Shown: positions 60,601 to 64,000 of the stretch, one piece after another
Numbering within the stretch: the first letter of the stretch is position 1
How the letters are laid out: the number at the start of each line of letters is the position of its first letter
Source: Adenanthera pavonina
Taxonomy: Eukaryota; Streptophyta; Magnoliopsida; Fabales; Fabaceae
Direction: 5' to 3'
Assembly (NCBI GenBank): GCA_026686845.1
Contig: JAIVEN010000015.1
Location: forward strand, 22,735,501 to 22,799,500
DNA: 64,000 nt
Translations under genes and position numbers: made by a program
Notes under the pieces: model-generated
The model's database searches: none
What the model saw: the letters and a program-made list of their open reading frames with translations, nothing else
What the model was told of the DNA's origin: nothing

Positions 60601-63227
60601 TATGTTTAAGCTTAGGGGGCTTATTGTAAATTACATTTTTTTTGCAGGCATTCCGCCATCTATATGTCCTTGCAACAGAGGCACGCTGGATTCAGACAGT
60701 TGATGTTGACACAGGCTTGCCTGTTTATGCTCCTCTTGAGGTCACAATCAGAGAAACTGAACATTATGCAGAATCAAGTTTTAGTGCCATTACCCCTTGC
60801 CTTCTGCCAGAACGTGCTATTGTAAGTTTGAAAGGTCTTTGAGTGAAAAATACGTGGGGTACTGCAATCTCTTGTGCTTATATTCTTTGGTACTTGAAAT
60901 CTGCGTCAAAGAACGATCCAGTTCATTGGTTTTGGAGTTAAGCTTTCTTTCTGTTGGATTAGAGAAATGTAATTGTGGATCTAAGTATTATGCTTTGTTG
61001 GTTACAGCTGAAAAGAATTCAGGTTTGTGGGCCACGCTATTGGCCTCAACAAATAGACTTTTCCCCTGAAGGTGAACATTTAAACTGTTCTGTTTCTGTG
61101 ATCTTTGTTTTGAGATGTTTTCTACTAACTCAGTAGGGTCCATTTGATTACAGATAAGCCTTGGTGGAATTTTGGTGACAATGACAATCCGTTTAATTCT
61201 GGTGTTTTGTATATCAAACGAAAAGTTGGAGCCTGTTCATATGTTGATGATCCAATTGGGTGCCAGTCACTTCTGTCCCGGGCATTGCACAAGGTTAAAA
61301 GTGGATAAAATTATTTTATTATGTCTGCAAGTTTACCTAAGTGTTATCGAGAATTTCTTTTTTTCTTTTTCTTGGTCTAGGTGTTTGGTCTGACAAGTTT
61401 GAGAGCATCCGATCCAACTACTGACAGCCCTGGTGAACCTGGTTCTGTAACAGTTGACCAGTTGGTCAGTACCTTCTCATCTGATCCCAGTTTGATTGCT
61501 TTTGCACAGCTCTGCTGTGACCCTTCCTGGTATAATAGGTGAGCTCCTATATCTAGATCCTTTCTTTCTCTAGACTTAGCTTATTACTTTCAGGGCTTTT
61601 CAGATTTTTTTTTGGGGCCTAATTAATGAGTTTCTTAAATATCATATTATAATATAAAGATGTAATACCGTTGTTACTCACAAAAAAAAAAGTAAATAAA
61701 TAAAGATGTGATAACTTTTGATGAATAACAAGTTAATTTTTTTTTATTAAAATGGTGCAATGAAACAAATATCTATCATACATAGTTAGTATAGATATAG
61801 ATAAAGTTTGTTCTGGGCCTCTGACTGTTTAACCATATTCTATTTCCAATTCTACAAAATGTACTTTATTTTGTTTAGCATTCTACAATTACCTTGCAGG
61901 TCTGATGTTGATTTCCAGGAATTTTGCCTGCAAGTATTATTTGAGTGTGTTAGCAAGGATAGACCGGCTCTTTTACAGGTAGGAAAATTTGGAGGGGTGG
62001 GCTAATTTGTATTTGAAATTCAAATGACGATGATGGTGCAATTTAGTGTCTTCAATGCTGGTTCCATTACCAAAGATCTTATATTCCTTTTACTGCTTCT
62101 GTCAGTGTGACTCACATGGACAGTTTTGAAATAATGATTTTTTTTTTTGGGTTAAGACACGTTTGTGATGTTTATTTCAAAATAATGTCTACGCATGCTG
62201 TTCTTATGCAAAAATAAATGTTTCTTTTTATCCTAAAATTCTGATTGCTCACTTGTTGATGGGCTTATTATGCAGGTATATTTGTCACTATACACTACAA
62301 TTGGAGCAATGGTTGATCAAGTTTCTACTGGTACTGTTGTTTTTGGTGACTCACTCTCTATATCTGGTTTTAAGGTAAGTTTCTCTTACAGAGCTTTACT
62401 GTTCAACCATAGATTGACATCCACACTAAGTTGCAACTTTCTGTTAAAGAATTGATCTCTTCCTCCTCCTTCCTCTATTAATAATGCGGTATACTCTTAA
62501 GGTCATACTGGCTGTTTTCTTCCCCCTTTTTGGGTGCTTTTATTATGTTCTATATGGTTGAGCCACGATTCAAAATGAGTAGAGCTAGAGAGCCCCCCAC
62601 CCTTCATCAGGCTTGTCCCCTTCCAGTAGTTACTTCTGCACAATGATACAATTTTCAAGCGAACTTCTAATGGGGACCATCATTCATCCCAAATTCTCAA
62701 CGAAACATCAATTGTCATATCTCACCTGGGATGAGTTGTGATTAGTTTTTTCTGTCAAATGAAAAATTTTCTGCTTCAGCCCTTTGTTCTGGCATAATAG
62801 CGATTTTATGGTTAGGTGCATGATTTGGTGCTAATTAATGCTGCAGATAGCACTTACCTATATTGAGGCATCAATGACCGGAAAATTATCTGCTCCAAGA
62901 GGAGGAATTGTACAACCAGTTTTTGTAGGTTCTCTCAAGAAGCAGGTGGAAGAACTCCTAAATTGTTCCCAGGATTTGAAGGATGATTTTCATAACTATG
63001 TGAAGTTAGGGAAGTGGCCTGGTGGGGAATCCCTAGAGGAACGTTCAATACTTCTTTCTTGGTTCCTTCAATGGTTTGATGTACCACCTGCATCCGTAAT
63101 CCAGACAGCCATAGACAGAGTCAGGCCTAAGCTTATGTCGTCTTCAGTTCCGTTGTTGCGTCTGTTTTTTCCATGCACTCCTATCATTGTTATTAATGAG
63201 ATAGATAGGTGTTTGTCCTGCTCCTAG
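18972..63227 (+). CDS. APC1: Anaphase-promoting complex subunit 1 (APC1), complete 37-exon gene
   Basis: APC1 is the largest scaffold of the anaphase-promoting complex/cyclosome, the nuclear E3 ubiquitin ligase that marks cyclins and securin for destruction. The conceptual protein has 1,825 residues, close to other plant APC1 proteins. It starts [21 protein letters not shown] after the ATG at 18972, the conserved plant N-terminus, and ends at TAG 63225-63227. The N-terminal half (about residues 1-600) corresponds to the beta-propeller region, and residues of about 1000-1480 contain proteasome/cyclosome (PC) repeats. All 36 introns are GT-AG and reading phase is kept across every junction, so the gene looks functional. 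CDS totals 5,478 nt; exon coordinates are in the six block entries that follow. Introns 13, 17, 24, 29 and 30 are enlarged by transposons (6.1, 11.0, 1.9, 5.7 and 2.8 kb). The assignment rests on recalled family similarity; splice sites are inferred, not from transcripts. Confidence 0.95.
27713..27864 (-). repeat. 3' LTR of the antisense copia element (152 bp, internally deleted)
   Basis: Same TG...CA ends as the 235-bp LTR but missing 83 bp between CCTAAAAATA and TTC. By eye it differs from its partner at about a dozen of 150 aligned positions, which implies an insertion age of some millions of years rather than a recent event. The deletion junction shows only a 2-base overlap (AT). Confidence 0.9.
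27865..27876 (-). other. Polypurine tract of the copia element
   Basis: On the minus strand CTTAAGGGGGAG sits directly before the 3' LTR (27864), the position and composition expected for the plus-strand primer. Confidence 0.88.
28012..28635 (-). pseudogene. copia RT thumb/connection and RNase H, broken
   Basis: 28447-28635 encodes [12 protein letters not shown] and [13 protein letters not shown], the copia region just after the RT palm. 28012-28284 encodes RNase H with [28 protein letters not shown] and [16 protein letters not shown], keeping the usual acidic residues. The stretch between them (28285-28446) is read only with stops. It is followed about 135 bp later by the polypurine tract. 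Confidence 0.88.
28699..29576 (-). pseudogene. copia reverse transcriptase, frameshifted
   Basis: 29100-29576 encodes the RVT_2 start ([20 protein letters not shown], then [20 protein letters not shown] and [12 protein letters not shown]). The frame is broken near 29097. 28699-28971 continues with [14 protein letters not shown] and the catalytic [11 protein letters not shown]. The YVDD motif is intact. A short stretch between the two (28972-29096) reads in yet other frames, so at least two indels are present. Confidence 0.88.
30295..30574 (-). pseudogene. copia integrase core, frameshifted, catalytic Glu lost
   Basis: The first part continues the upstream frame ([19 protein letters not shown]). 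The second part, in a different frame (30295-30513), holds [20 protein letters not shown]. In copia integrases this motif normally reads QQNGVAERKN, where E is the third acidic residue of the D,D-35-E triad. Here it is N, so catalysis would be lost even without the frame breaks. Confidence 0.8.
30575..31696 (-). pseudogene. copia gag zinc knuckle, protease and integrase N-terminus
   Basis: Open frame of 373 codons in phase with gag. In order: CCHC zinc knuckle [14 protein letters not shown] (CX2CX4HX4C), aspartic protease active site [12 protein letters not shown], then the integrase HHCC zinc-binding region ([10 protein letters not shown], with [10 protein letters not shown]). It ends at TGA 30575-30577 just before the integrase core; reading past this codon gives the expected core start [14 protein letters not shown], so the stop is a point lesion. 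The downstream core then acquires another stop and a frameshift. Confidence 0.9.
31811..32419 (-). pseudogene. copia gag, interrupted by a nonsense codon
   Basis: The frame holds a low-complexity N-terminal part ([20 protein letters not shown]) and then a copia capsid region containing [27 protein letters not shown] and [20 protein letters not shown]. Both parts lie in one frame separated by TAA at 32147-32149. A TGA at 31811-31813 ends the second part, after which the same frame continues into the zinc-knuckle and protease region. Confidence 0.85.
32402..32413 (-). other. Primer-binding site, initiator tRNA-Met type
   Basis: On the minus strand TGGTATCAGAGC follows the 5' LTR without a spacer. 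This is complementary to the 3' end of plant initiator tRNA-Met and is the usual copia primer-binding site. Confidence 0.9.
32414..32648 (-). repeat. 5' LTR of the antisense copia element (235 bp)
   Basis: On the minus strand it starts TGTTGGATATGGGCCC and ends GCTCTTGACA. It directly abuts the primer-binding site at 32402-32413. It contains an 83-bp stretch absent from the other LTR. The plus-strand copy near 32420 starts AGAGCTTAGGTGGAAAAATC, matching the other LTR with scattered substitutions. Confidence 0.92.
33685..35316 (+). CDS. APC1: APC1 exons 14-17 (residues 915-1045): start of the PC-repeat solenoid
   Basis: Exons: 33685-33777, 33867-33926, 34038-34136, 35176-35316, all in phase 0. 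They encode [60 protein letters not shown] and the segment [20 protein letters not shown] followed by [17 protein letters not shown], the last being a PC-repeat-like small-residue helix pair. Exon 14 follows intron 13, which holds the antisense copia element; exon 17 precedes the 10,984-bp intron 17. Confidence 0.9.
34715..34768. repeat. (TC)n/(C)n microsatellite in intron 16
   Basis: An imperfect CT repeat with a run of about 10 C residues in the middle, on the coding strand of APC1 intron 16. Such a pyrimidine tract is likely to be length-variable. Confidence 0.85.
35402..37824 (+). mobile_element. Cluster of three related LTR copies with a small non-coding element
   Basis: Three copies of one LTR type lie in direct order: about 35402-35850, 36556-37215 and about 37216-37824. 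They share TAATGGATAATTAGATTA, ATTTTAGGATATAATTTAGT and ATTATAAATAAGAGTCTCAT with variants. Copy 1 is followed by TGGTTTCAGAGC (35854-35865), like a primer-binding site. Before copy 2 is AAGTGGGAGAGAA (36543-36555), like a polypurine tract. The 680-bp interior between has no retrotransposon domain, so copies 1 and 2 may bound a short non-autonomous element. Copy 3 lacks its 5' part and is joined to copy 2 at a repeated TAACTATTCACTAAG block. It serves as the 5' LTR of the gypsy element. Confidence 0.65.
38185..39240 (+). pseudogene. gypsy gag, broken
   Basis: 38185-38532 encodes a Retrotrans_gag region ([20 protein letters not shown], then [20 protein letters not shown] and the [20 protein letters not shown] motif). 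Past a TGA the same frame continues with [17 protein letters not shown] and, past a [19 protein letters not shown] degenerate zinc knuckle remains near 38980 ([11 protein letters not shown]), with the second Cys replaced by Phe and the downstream ligands gone. Confidence 0.8.
39384..39806 (+). pseudogene. gypsy aspartic protease region, active site altered
   Basis: 140-codon frame containing [12 protein letters not shown]. In gypsy proteases this site reads DSGAT; here the Gly is Glu, which should abolish activity. Further on are [17 protein letters not shown] and [15 protein letters not shown], the expected retropepsin C-terminal pattern (ILGxxWL). Confidence 0.78.
40053..41096 (+). pseudogene. 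gypsy reverse transcriptase and RNase H, 5' part
   Basis: 40053-40280 encodes the RT start ([20 protein letters not shown], then [16 protein letters not shown]). After a frameshift near 40281 come [20 protein letters not shown] and, at 40419-40991, the catalytic [41 protein letters not shown] and the RNase H region [21 protein letters not shown] stop at 40989 interrupts; [20 protein letters not shown] follows in frame. The sequence KALT at 41085-41096 is cut by the MITE. Confidence 0.85.
41097..41502. mobile_element. 406-bp MITE inside the gypsy RNase H region
   Basis: The gypsy frame reads KALT up to 41096 and resumes [14 protein letters not shown] at 41503, so the intervening 406 bp are an insertion. 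Near its ends ATTTGGTTCA (41101-41110) and TGAACCAAAT (41482-41491) are exact inverted 10-mers. The interior has further inverted pieces (TTACATCCCATTTCATTACA and GTGATGTAATGTAAATAGG). No transposase is present. I could not fix the target duplication. Confidence 0.75.
41503..41755 (+). pseudogene. gypsy RNase H 3' part and linker, truncated
   Basis: It encodes [13 protein letters not shown], a stop, then [20 protein letters not shown] and ADALSRKEE, the classical end of gypsy RNase H. The following acidic region would lead to integrase, but the frame runs into the LTR starting at 41756. Confidence 0.82.
41756..43439 (+). repeat. 1.68-kb 5' LTR of a truncated copia element
   Basis: It begins TGTTGGAGATTGTGCCC and ends GAAATTCCCA. 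It is followed by AAAGTGGTACTAGAGCC, an imperfect tRNA-Met-type primer-binding site. It contains an AT-only tract (about 42680-43080) and a region rich in CCGTAC/GTACGG words (43140-43270). The solo LTR at 12450-14114 is an inverted copy of the same family. Confidence 0.82.
43440..45089 (+). other. Long untranslated leader of the truncated copia element
   Basis: About 1.65 kb separate the primer-binding site from the gag start. It has repeated TATGTGATATG, TTTTCGTATGTGA-like words and a GC-rich patch at 44147-44230. No coding domain is present. Confidence 0.65.
44147..44189 (+). other. Two tandem GC-rich hairpins in the copia leader
   Basis: GTGGGG (44147-44152) pairs with CCCCAC (44161-44166), and CAAGGGG (44171-44177) pairs perfectly with CCCCTTG (44183-44189) around a CGCTA loop. 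They stand out in an otherwise AT-rich leader. By analogy with other retroelement leaders they could act in packaging or translation control, but that is inference. Confidence 0.55.
45090..45725 (+). pseudogene. copia gag of the truncated element
   Basis: 211-codon frame beginning [20 protein letters not shown] and containing [20 protein letters not shown], then [20 protein letters not shown] and [20 protein letters not shown], typical of plant copia gag (UBN2/Retrotran_gag type). The stop TAG at 45723 is probably a lesion, since the frame continues with a Lys/Gly-rich stretch. Zinc knuckle, protease, integrase and RT are all missing: the element ends soon after, so this is a 5' remnant. Confidence 0.85.
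45750..45782. repeat. (GGGTAA)n simple repeat at the broken end of the copia element
   Basis: About five and a half units of GGTAAG, in gag frame encoding alternating Lys and Gly. Similarity to copia stops here; APC1 intron sequence follows. The repeat may have been the breakpoint of the deletion that removed the rest of the element. Confidence 0.75.
46301..48776 (+). CDS. APC1: APC1 exons 18-24 (residues 1046-1222): core PC repeats
   Basis: Exons: 46301-46381, 47149-47220, 47382-47453, 48094-48187, 48266-48345, 48516-48569, 48699-48776. Landmarks are [29 protein letters not shown] joined to [40 protein letters not shown] followed by [19 protein letters not shown], and [20 protein letters not shown]. 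The Gly/Ala-rich GLxLGLxA patterns are the PC-repeat signature shared with proteasome subunits Rpn1 and Rpn2. Confidence 0.9.
48880..50590 (+). mobile_element. L1-type LINE relic in APC1 intron 24
   Basis: Scattered fragments of plant L1 ORF2 in the sense of APC1. 49631-49915 keeps the RT palm: [20 protein letters not shown] followed by [10 protein letters not shown], and [10 protein letters not shown] in place of FADD. Near 50462-50530 reads [20 protein letters not shown], the characteristic C-terminal region of plant L1 ORF2. Stops and frameshifts are frequent. I could not define the ends or a poly-A tail. Confidence 0.7.
50693..52063 (+). CDS. APC1: APC1 exons 25-29 (residues 1223-1414)
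   Basis: Exons: 50693-50814, 50909-51069, 51566-51642, 51760-51873, 51962-52063. They encode [20 protein letters not shown], the acidic [40 protein letters not shown] and [20 protein letters not shown]. The open frame that runs from exon 28 into exon 29 sequence crosses the 87-bp intron 51874-51960(1); splicing from GTG|GTATTT to CCAG|GTGATG restores the family reading SVVMAGSG. Confidence 0.9.
53093..53110. repeat. Target-site duplication, 5' copy, of the RTE LINE
   Basis: AAAGCTTATGTGATCTTT, identical over 18 bp to 56180-56197. It lies directly before the first element base (53111). Confidence 0.95.
53111..56179 (+). mobile_element. RTE-clade LINE, apparently intact, in APC1 intron 29
   Basis: A 3,069-bp insertion in the sense of APC1. 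It is bounded by an exact 18-bp direct repeat AAAGCTTATGTGATCTTT at 53093-53110 and 56180-56197, the target-site duplication. It carries one uninterrupted ORF with an apurinic-type endonuclease and a reverse transcriptase. Its 3' end is GACCCCACTTAGTGGGATAA, then GGCTA and a (TTG)n tail rather than poly-A, which marks the RTE clade. The 5' end has only about 150 bp before the first ATG. Perfect duplication and open frame suggest a young and possibly mobile copy. Confidence 0.93.
53262..56147 (+). CDS. RTE LINE polyprotein: endonuclease plus reverse transcriptase
   Basis: The first ATG in frame is at 53262 (961 residues); the frame is open back to 53109, but that part overlaps the target duplication and lacks ATG. 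Residues are numbered from 53109. The endonuclease (about 60-300) keeps the family's key positions: WNIGT (68), QETKW (95), [22 protein letters not shown] and SQHRVL. The RT (about 540-800) shows [48 protein letters not shown] (catalytic Asp about 667), [11 protein letters not shown] and LFADDIVL (756-759). The C-terminus has [10 protein letters not shown] and ends HVADPT. The endonuclease nicks target DNA and the RT copies the RNA at the nick. There is no stop or frameshift, unlike every other retroelement here. Confidence 0.93.
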   Translation: MWVKKLAQKSKIRFGSWNIGTLTGKSMEVVDVMIRRRINILCLQETKWVGEKAKELDTTGYKLWYVGKVRGRNGVGIIVDKDWKKNVVGVKRIGDRILSLKLTIGHDTLNVISAYAPQVGSEAHFKEKFWEDLEGLVQDIPQEEKILIGGDLNGHVGKETRQYMGVHGGYGFGEVNEEGHSILDFSMAYNLTIVNTCFKKREEHLITYKSGVQRSQIDFFLVRNSDRSTCKDCKVIPGESLTSQHRVLVLDVIVKNRKLKSRKVFNPRIKWWQLKGEKQVIFTRKVMEESNWDLQGSANILWEEMAKRIRDTAKAILGESRGFGPKDKESWWWNESVQEKVKYKKECFKALYLCNNDENWKCYRLAKKEIKKAVSEAKSKAFEEFYQDLGTKNGEHKIYKIAKMRERKSRDLDQVRCIKDEEGKILVADDDINERWGSYFYKLFNNGLDMTIDTEGLTTHENDLNLNFYRRIRTGEVKEALKRIDNGKAIGPDGIPIEVWKCLGEKGVWWLTQLFNEILRSKKMPEEWRKSTLVPIYKNKGDIQNCANYRGIKLMSHTMKLWERVIEYRLRNESRISENQFGFMPGRSTTEAIYLLRGLIERYRSKERDLHMVFIDLEKAYDRVPRDILWKAMEKKGVRVAYIRVIKDMYEGATTSVRTPGGVTKDFPITIGLHQGSSLSPYLFDLVLDVLTEHIQEEIPKCMLFADDIVLIEDSREEVNSKLELWRHTLESKGFRLSRSKTEYMHCKFNKRQIIEDSEVKIGEQIIPEVSKFKYLGSILQNNGEIDGDVMHRIQAGWLKWRKATGVICDRKVPTKLKGKFYRTAIRPAMLYGSECWALKGQQEHKMGVAEMRMLRWMCGHTKLDKIRNDCIRRKVGVAPIEEKMVEHRLRWFGHVQRRGQEEPVKRVDQMAWSLIKRRRGRPKRTLREVIRNDLLRYDLSEEMAFDRAHWRRLIHVADPT
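56180..56197. repeat. Target-site duplication, 3' copy, of the RTE LINE
   Basis: Identical to 53093-53110, following the (TTG)n tail. A preceding T also matches, so the duplication may be 19 bp. Confidence 0.95.
56198..57722 (+). other. Remainder of APC1 intron 29, no element defined
   Basis: It includes an ATTATAAATAAAGGGAGG promoter-like stretch near 56367, a run of about 12 G at 56652 and a purine-rich stretch at 56640-56670. Together with the sequence just upstream of the LINE (52660-53090, including CTGAGGGGGAGTAAGTG), it may be an older retroelement into which the LINE inserted, but I could not find paired LTRs or coding domains. Confidence 0.35.
57723..57863 (+). CDS. APC1: APC1 exon 30 (residues 1415-1461), isolated between two large introns
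   Basis: A single 141-nt exon in phase 0 encodes [20 protein letters not shown] and ends [13 protein letters not shown]. It contains the conserved LGGGMRTF loop of APC1 PC repeats. It is flanked by the 5.7-kb intron carrying the intact RTE LINE and by the 2.8-kb intron carrying the split duplication. Confidence 0.92.
58611..59862. repeat. Local duplication split by an insertion, APC1 intron 30
   Basis: Copy A (58611-58740) contains TATAAATTGTGCATATTGGA, CGTATGAATGTTACCTCTTT and TTTATGTTTAAAATGTATCA. Copy B has the first part at 58753-58816 and the second part at 59784-59862, so about 970 bp were inserted into copy B after the duplication. Confidence 0.75.
58817..59783. mobile_element. Non-autonomous TIR element, about 970 bp
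   Basis: The edges are set by the interrupted duplication. The left end holds GTGAGTTTGTTTGAT and the right end CCAACCAAACGTGCTCTCA, a loose inverted match of the (G/C)AC GTTTGGTTGG type common to plant hAT-like elements. The interior has AGATCTGCGATGCGAACA repeated near 59193 and 59236 and a GA-rich tract (59340-59530) with GGTGGAGG-like words. No transposase frame is seen. Edges are accurate to perhaps 10 bp. Confidence 0.55.
60648..63227 (+). CDS. APC1: APC1 exons 31-37 (residues 1462-1825): C-terminal domain and stop
   Basis: Exons: 60648-60821, 61008-61071, 61154-61293, 61381-61538, 61900-61978, 62276-62374, 62847-63227. Landmarks are [95 protein letters not shown] and the terminal [18 protein letters not shown]. 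The last exon codes for 126 residues and ends at TAG (63225-63227), as expected for a full-length plant APC1. Confidence 0.92.
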
Positions 63228-63425
63228 ATCAGCCTTTATTTTCTTGTAATGCATGTATTTAAGTTTCTTGGCTTATTATGATATATTTTTTGTATTTCTT
63301 GCGTCTTTTATGGAACGTCATAGAAATTAGAGGGAATGAACAGTATTGAGTGCTAGTTGCAAAGTCAACCATGAAACCAATATTTGCTTCGTTTAGTATG
63401 CAATAAGAAAGGGGAATTTTATTGG
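63228..63425 (+). promoter_or_regulatory. APC1 3' untranslated region
   Basis: AT-rich sequence after the stop. TTGTAATGCATGTATTTAAG at 63244-63263 has the TGTA/TTGTA-rich character of plant far-upstream polyadenylation elements. No canonical AATAAA lies nearby; the cleavage site cannot be placed. Confidence 0.4.
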
Positions 63426-64000
63426 GGGAATTACTGTATAGGATCAAGATCCTCAATTTATTAACTTTTAGGATCAATAGATTATAAAATTAGAAAAAGA
63501 AATCTTGAATTTTTAAAGTAAAGTAAATTAAATTTCACCATACCAAAATATTTTCACCCTATTTTGTAACTTAGTTCTAATTTTACATCTTATGTTTCTA
63601 ATTTTAACACAGAAGGATCAGATTTAAATTTTAAAAGCATCAAAGTGGTCTTAGGGATTTGTAACTTTTTATTTATATTTTGTAACTTTCATGTTTTAAT
63701 TTTACAGTCTATGTTTCAAATTATAACACGGAAGAATTAGATTTTAACTTTATAATCATTAAAGTGACTCCAAAAATTTATAACTTTTTACTCATTTTAC
63801 AATTTCATTGATTTAATTTTGCAATTTATATTCTGAATTTTAACACACAAAAATCAGATTTTAACTTTATAATCATTAAAGTGATTTCATAGATTTACAA
63901 CTTGTTATTTCAATTTTGTAACTTTGTTCTTATTTTGTAACTAATGTTTCGAATTTTAACATGAAAATATAGATTTAAATTTTATAATCATTAAAGTGAC
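63426..64000. repeat. AT-rich tandem repeat, period about 117 bp
   Basis: Successive units contain AACACNNAANNATCAGATTT, ATAATCATTAAAGTGA and TTTTGTAACTT. The shared CAT of the CATTAAAGTG word lies at 63638, 63757, 63874 and 63989, giving spacings of 119, 117 and 115. Units are diverged. The array continues past the window end. Confidence 0.75.

Noticed and set aside
1..64000. tRNA, rRNA, organelle-derived DNA, CRISPR or prokaryotic-type operon
   Set aside because: By reading I saw no cloverleaf-forming segment, no conserved rRNA block, no evenly spaced repeat-spacer array and no organelle gene. A covariance-model scan would be decisive and was not possible.

Overview
The window is nuclear DNA from a flowering plant, probably a eudicot; I cannot name the species. 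The signs are a single spliced protein-coding gene with 36 GT-AG introns, very AT-rich non-coding DNA, and plant-type transposable elements (Ty1/copia, Ty3/gypsy, an RTE-clade LINE with a (TTG)n tail, an L1 relic, MITE-like elements). There is no prokaryotic operon structure and I saw no RNA gene or CRISPR array.

Layout. Positions 1-18.49 kb are intergenic and made largely of decayed transposons: two inverted copies of one LTR family (1-1111 and 7553-9378), a possible CACTA-type end near 2489, a probable copia-type LTR (3470-4862), a degenerate AT repeat (5.7-6.2 kb), a fragment of a replication protein A 70-like gene cut off by an LTR (7227-7552), a 1.67-kb solo LTR on the minus strand (12450-14114) and hAT-like MITEs. 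A short MITE-like repeat (18492-18764) abuts the promoter of the only real gene.

From 18972 to 63227 (+ strand) lies one gene encoding the plant anaphase-promoting complex subunit 1 (APC1). I reconstructed 37 coding exons with consistent phase throughout, giving a 5,478-nt CDS and a protein of 1,825 residues. Exons are only about 12 percent of the 44-kb gene. The size comes from transposons in the introns: an antisense Ty1/copia element with a 5-bp target duplication (intron 13); three related LTR copies, a broken Ty3/gypsy element carrying a 406-bp MITE, and a truncated copia element with a 1.68-kb LTR (intron 17, 11 kb); an L1 relic (intron 24); a strikingly intact RTE LINE with an uninterrupted endonuclease-reverse transcriptase ORF and an exact 18-bp target duplication (intron 29); and a local duplication split by a TIR element (intron 30).

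Downstream of the APC1 stop, an approximately 117-bp tandem repeat runs to the window end. I found no undescribed multi-gene system. The most notable objects are the intact RTE element in an essential cell-cycle gene, the nested insertions of intron 17, and the RPA-like fragment interrupted by an LTR.
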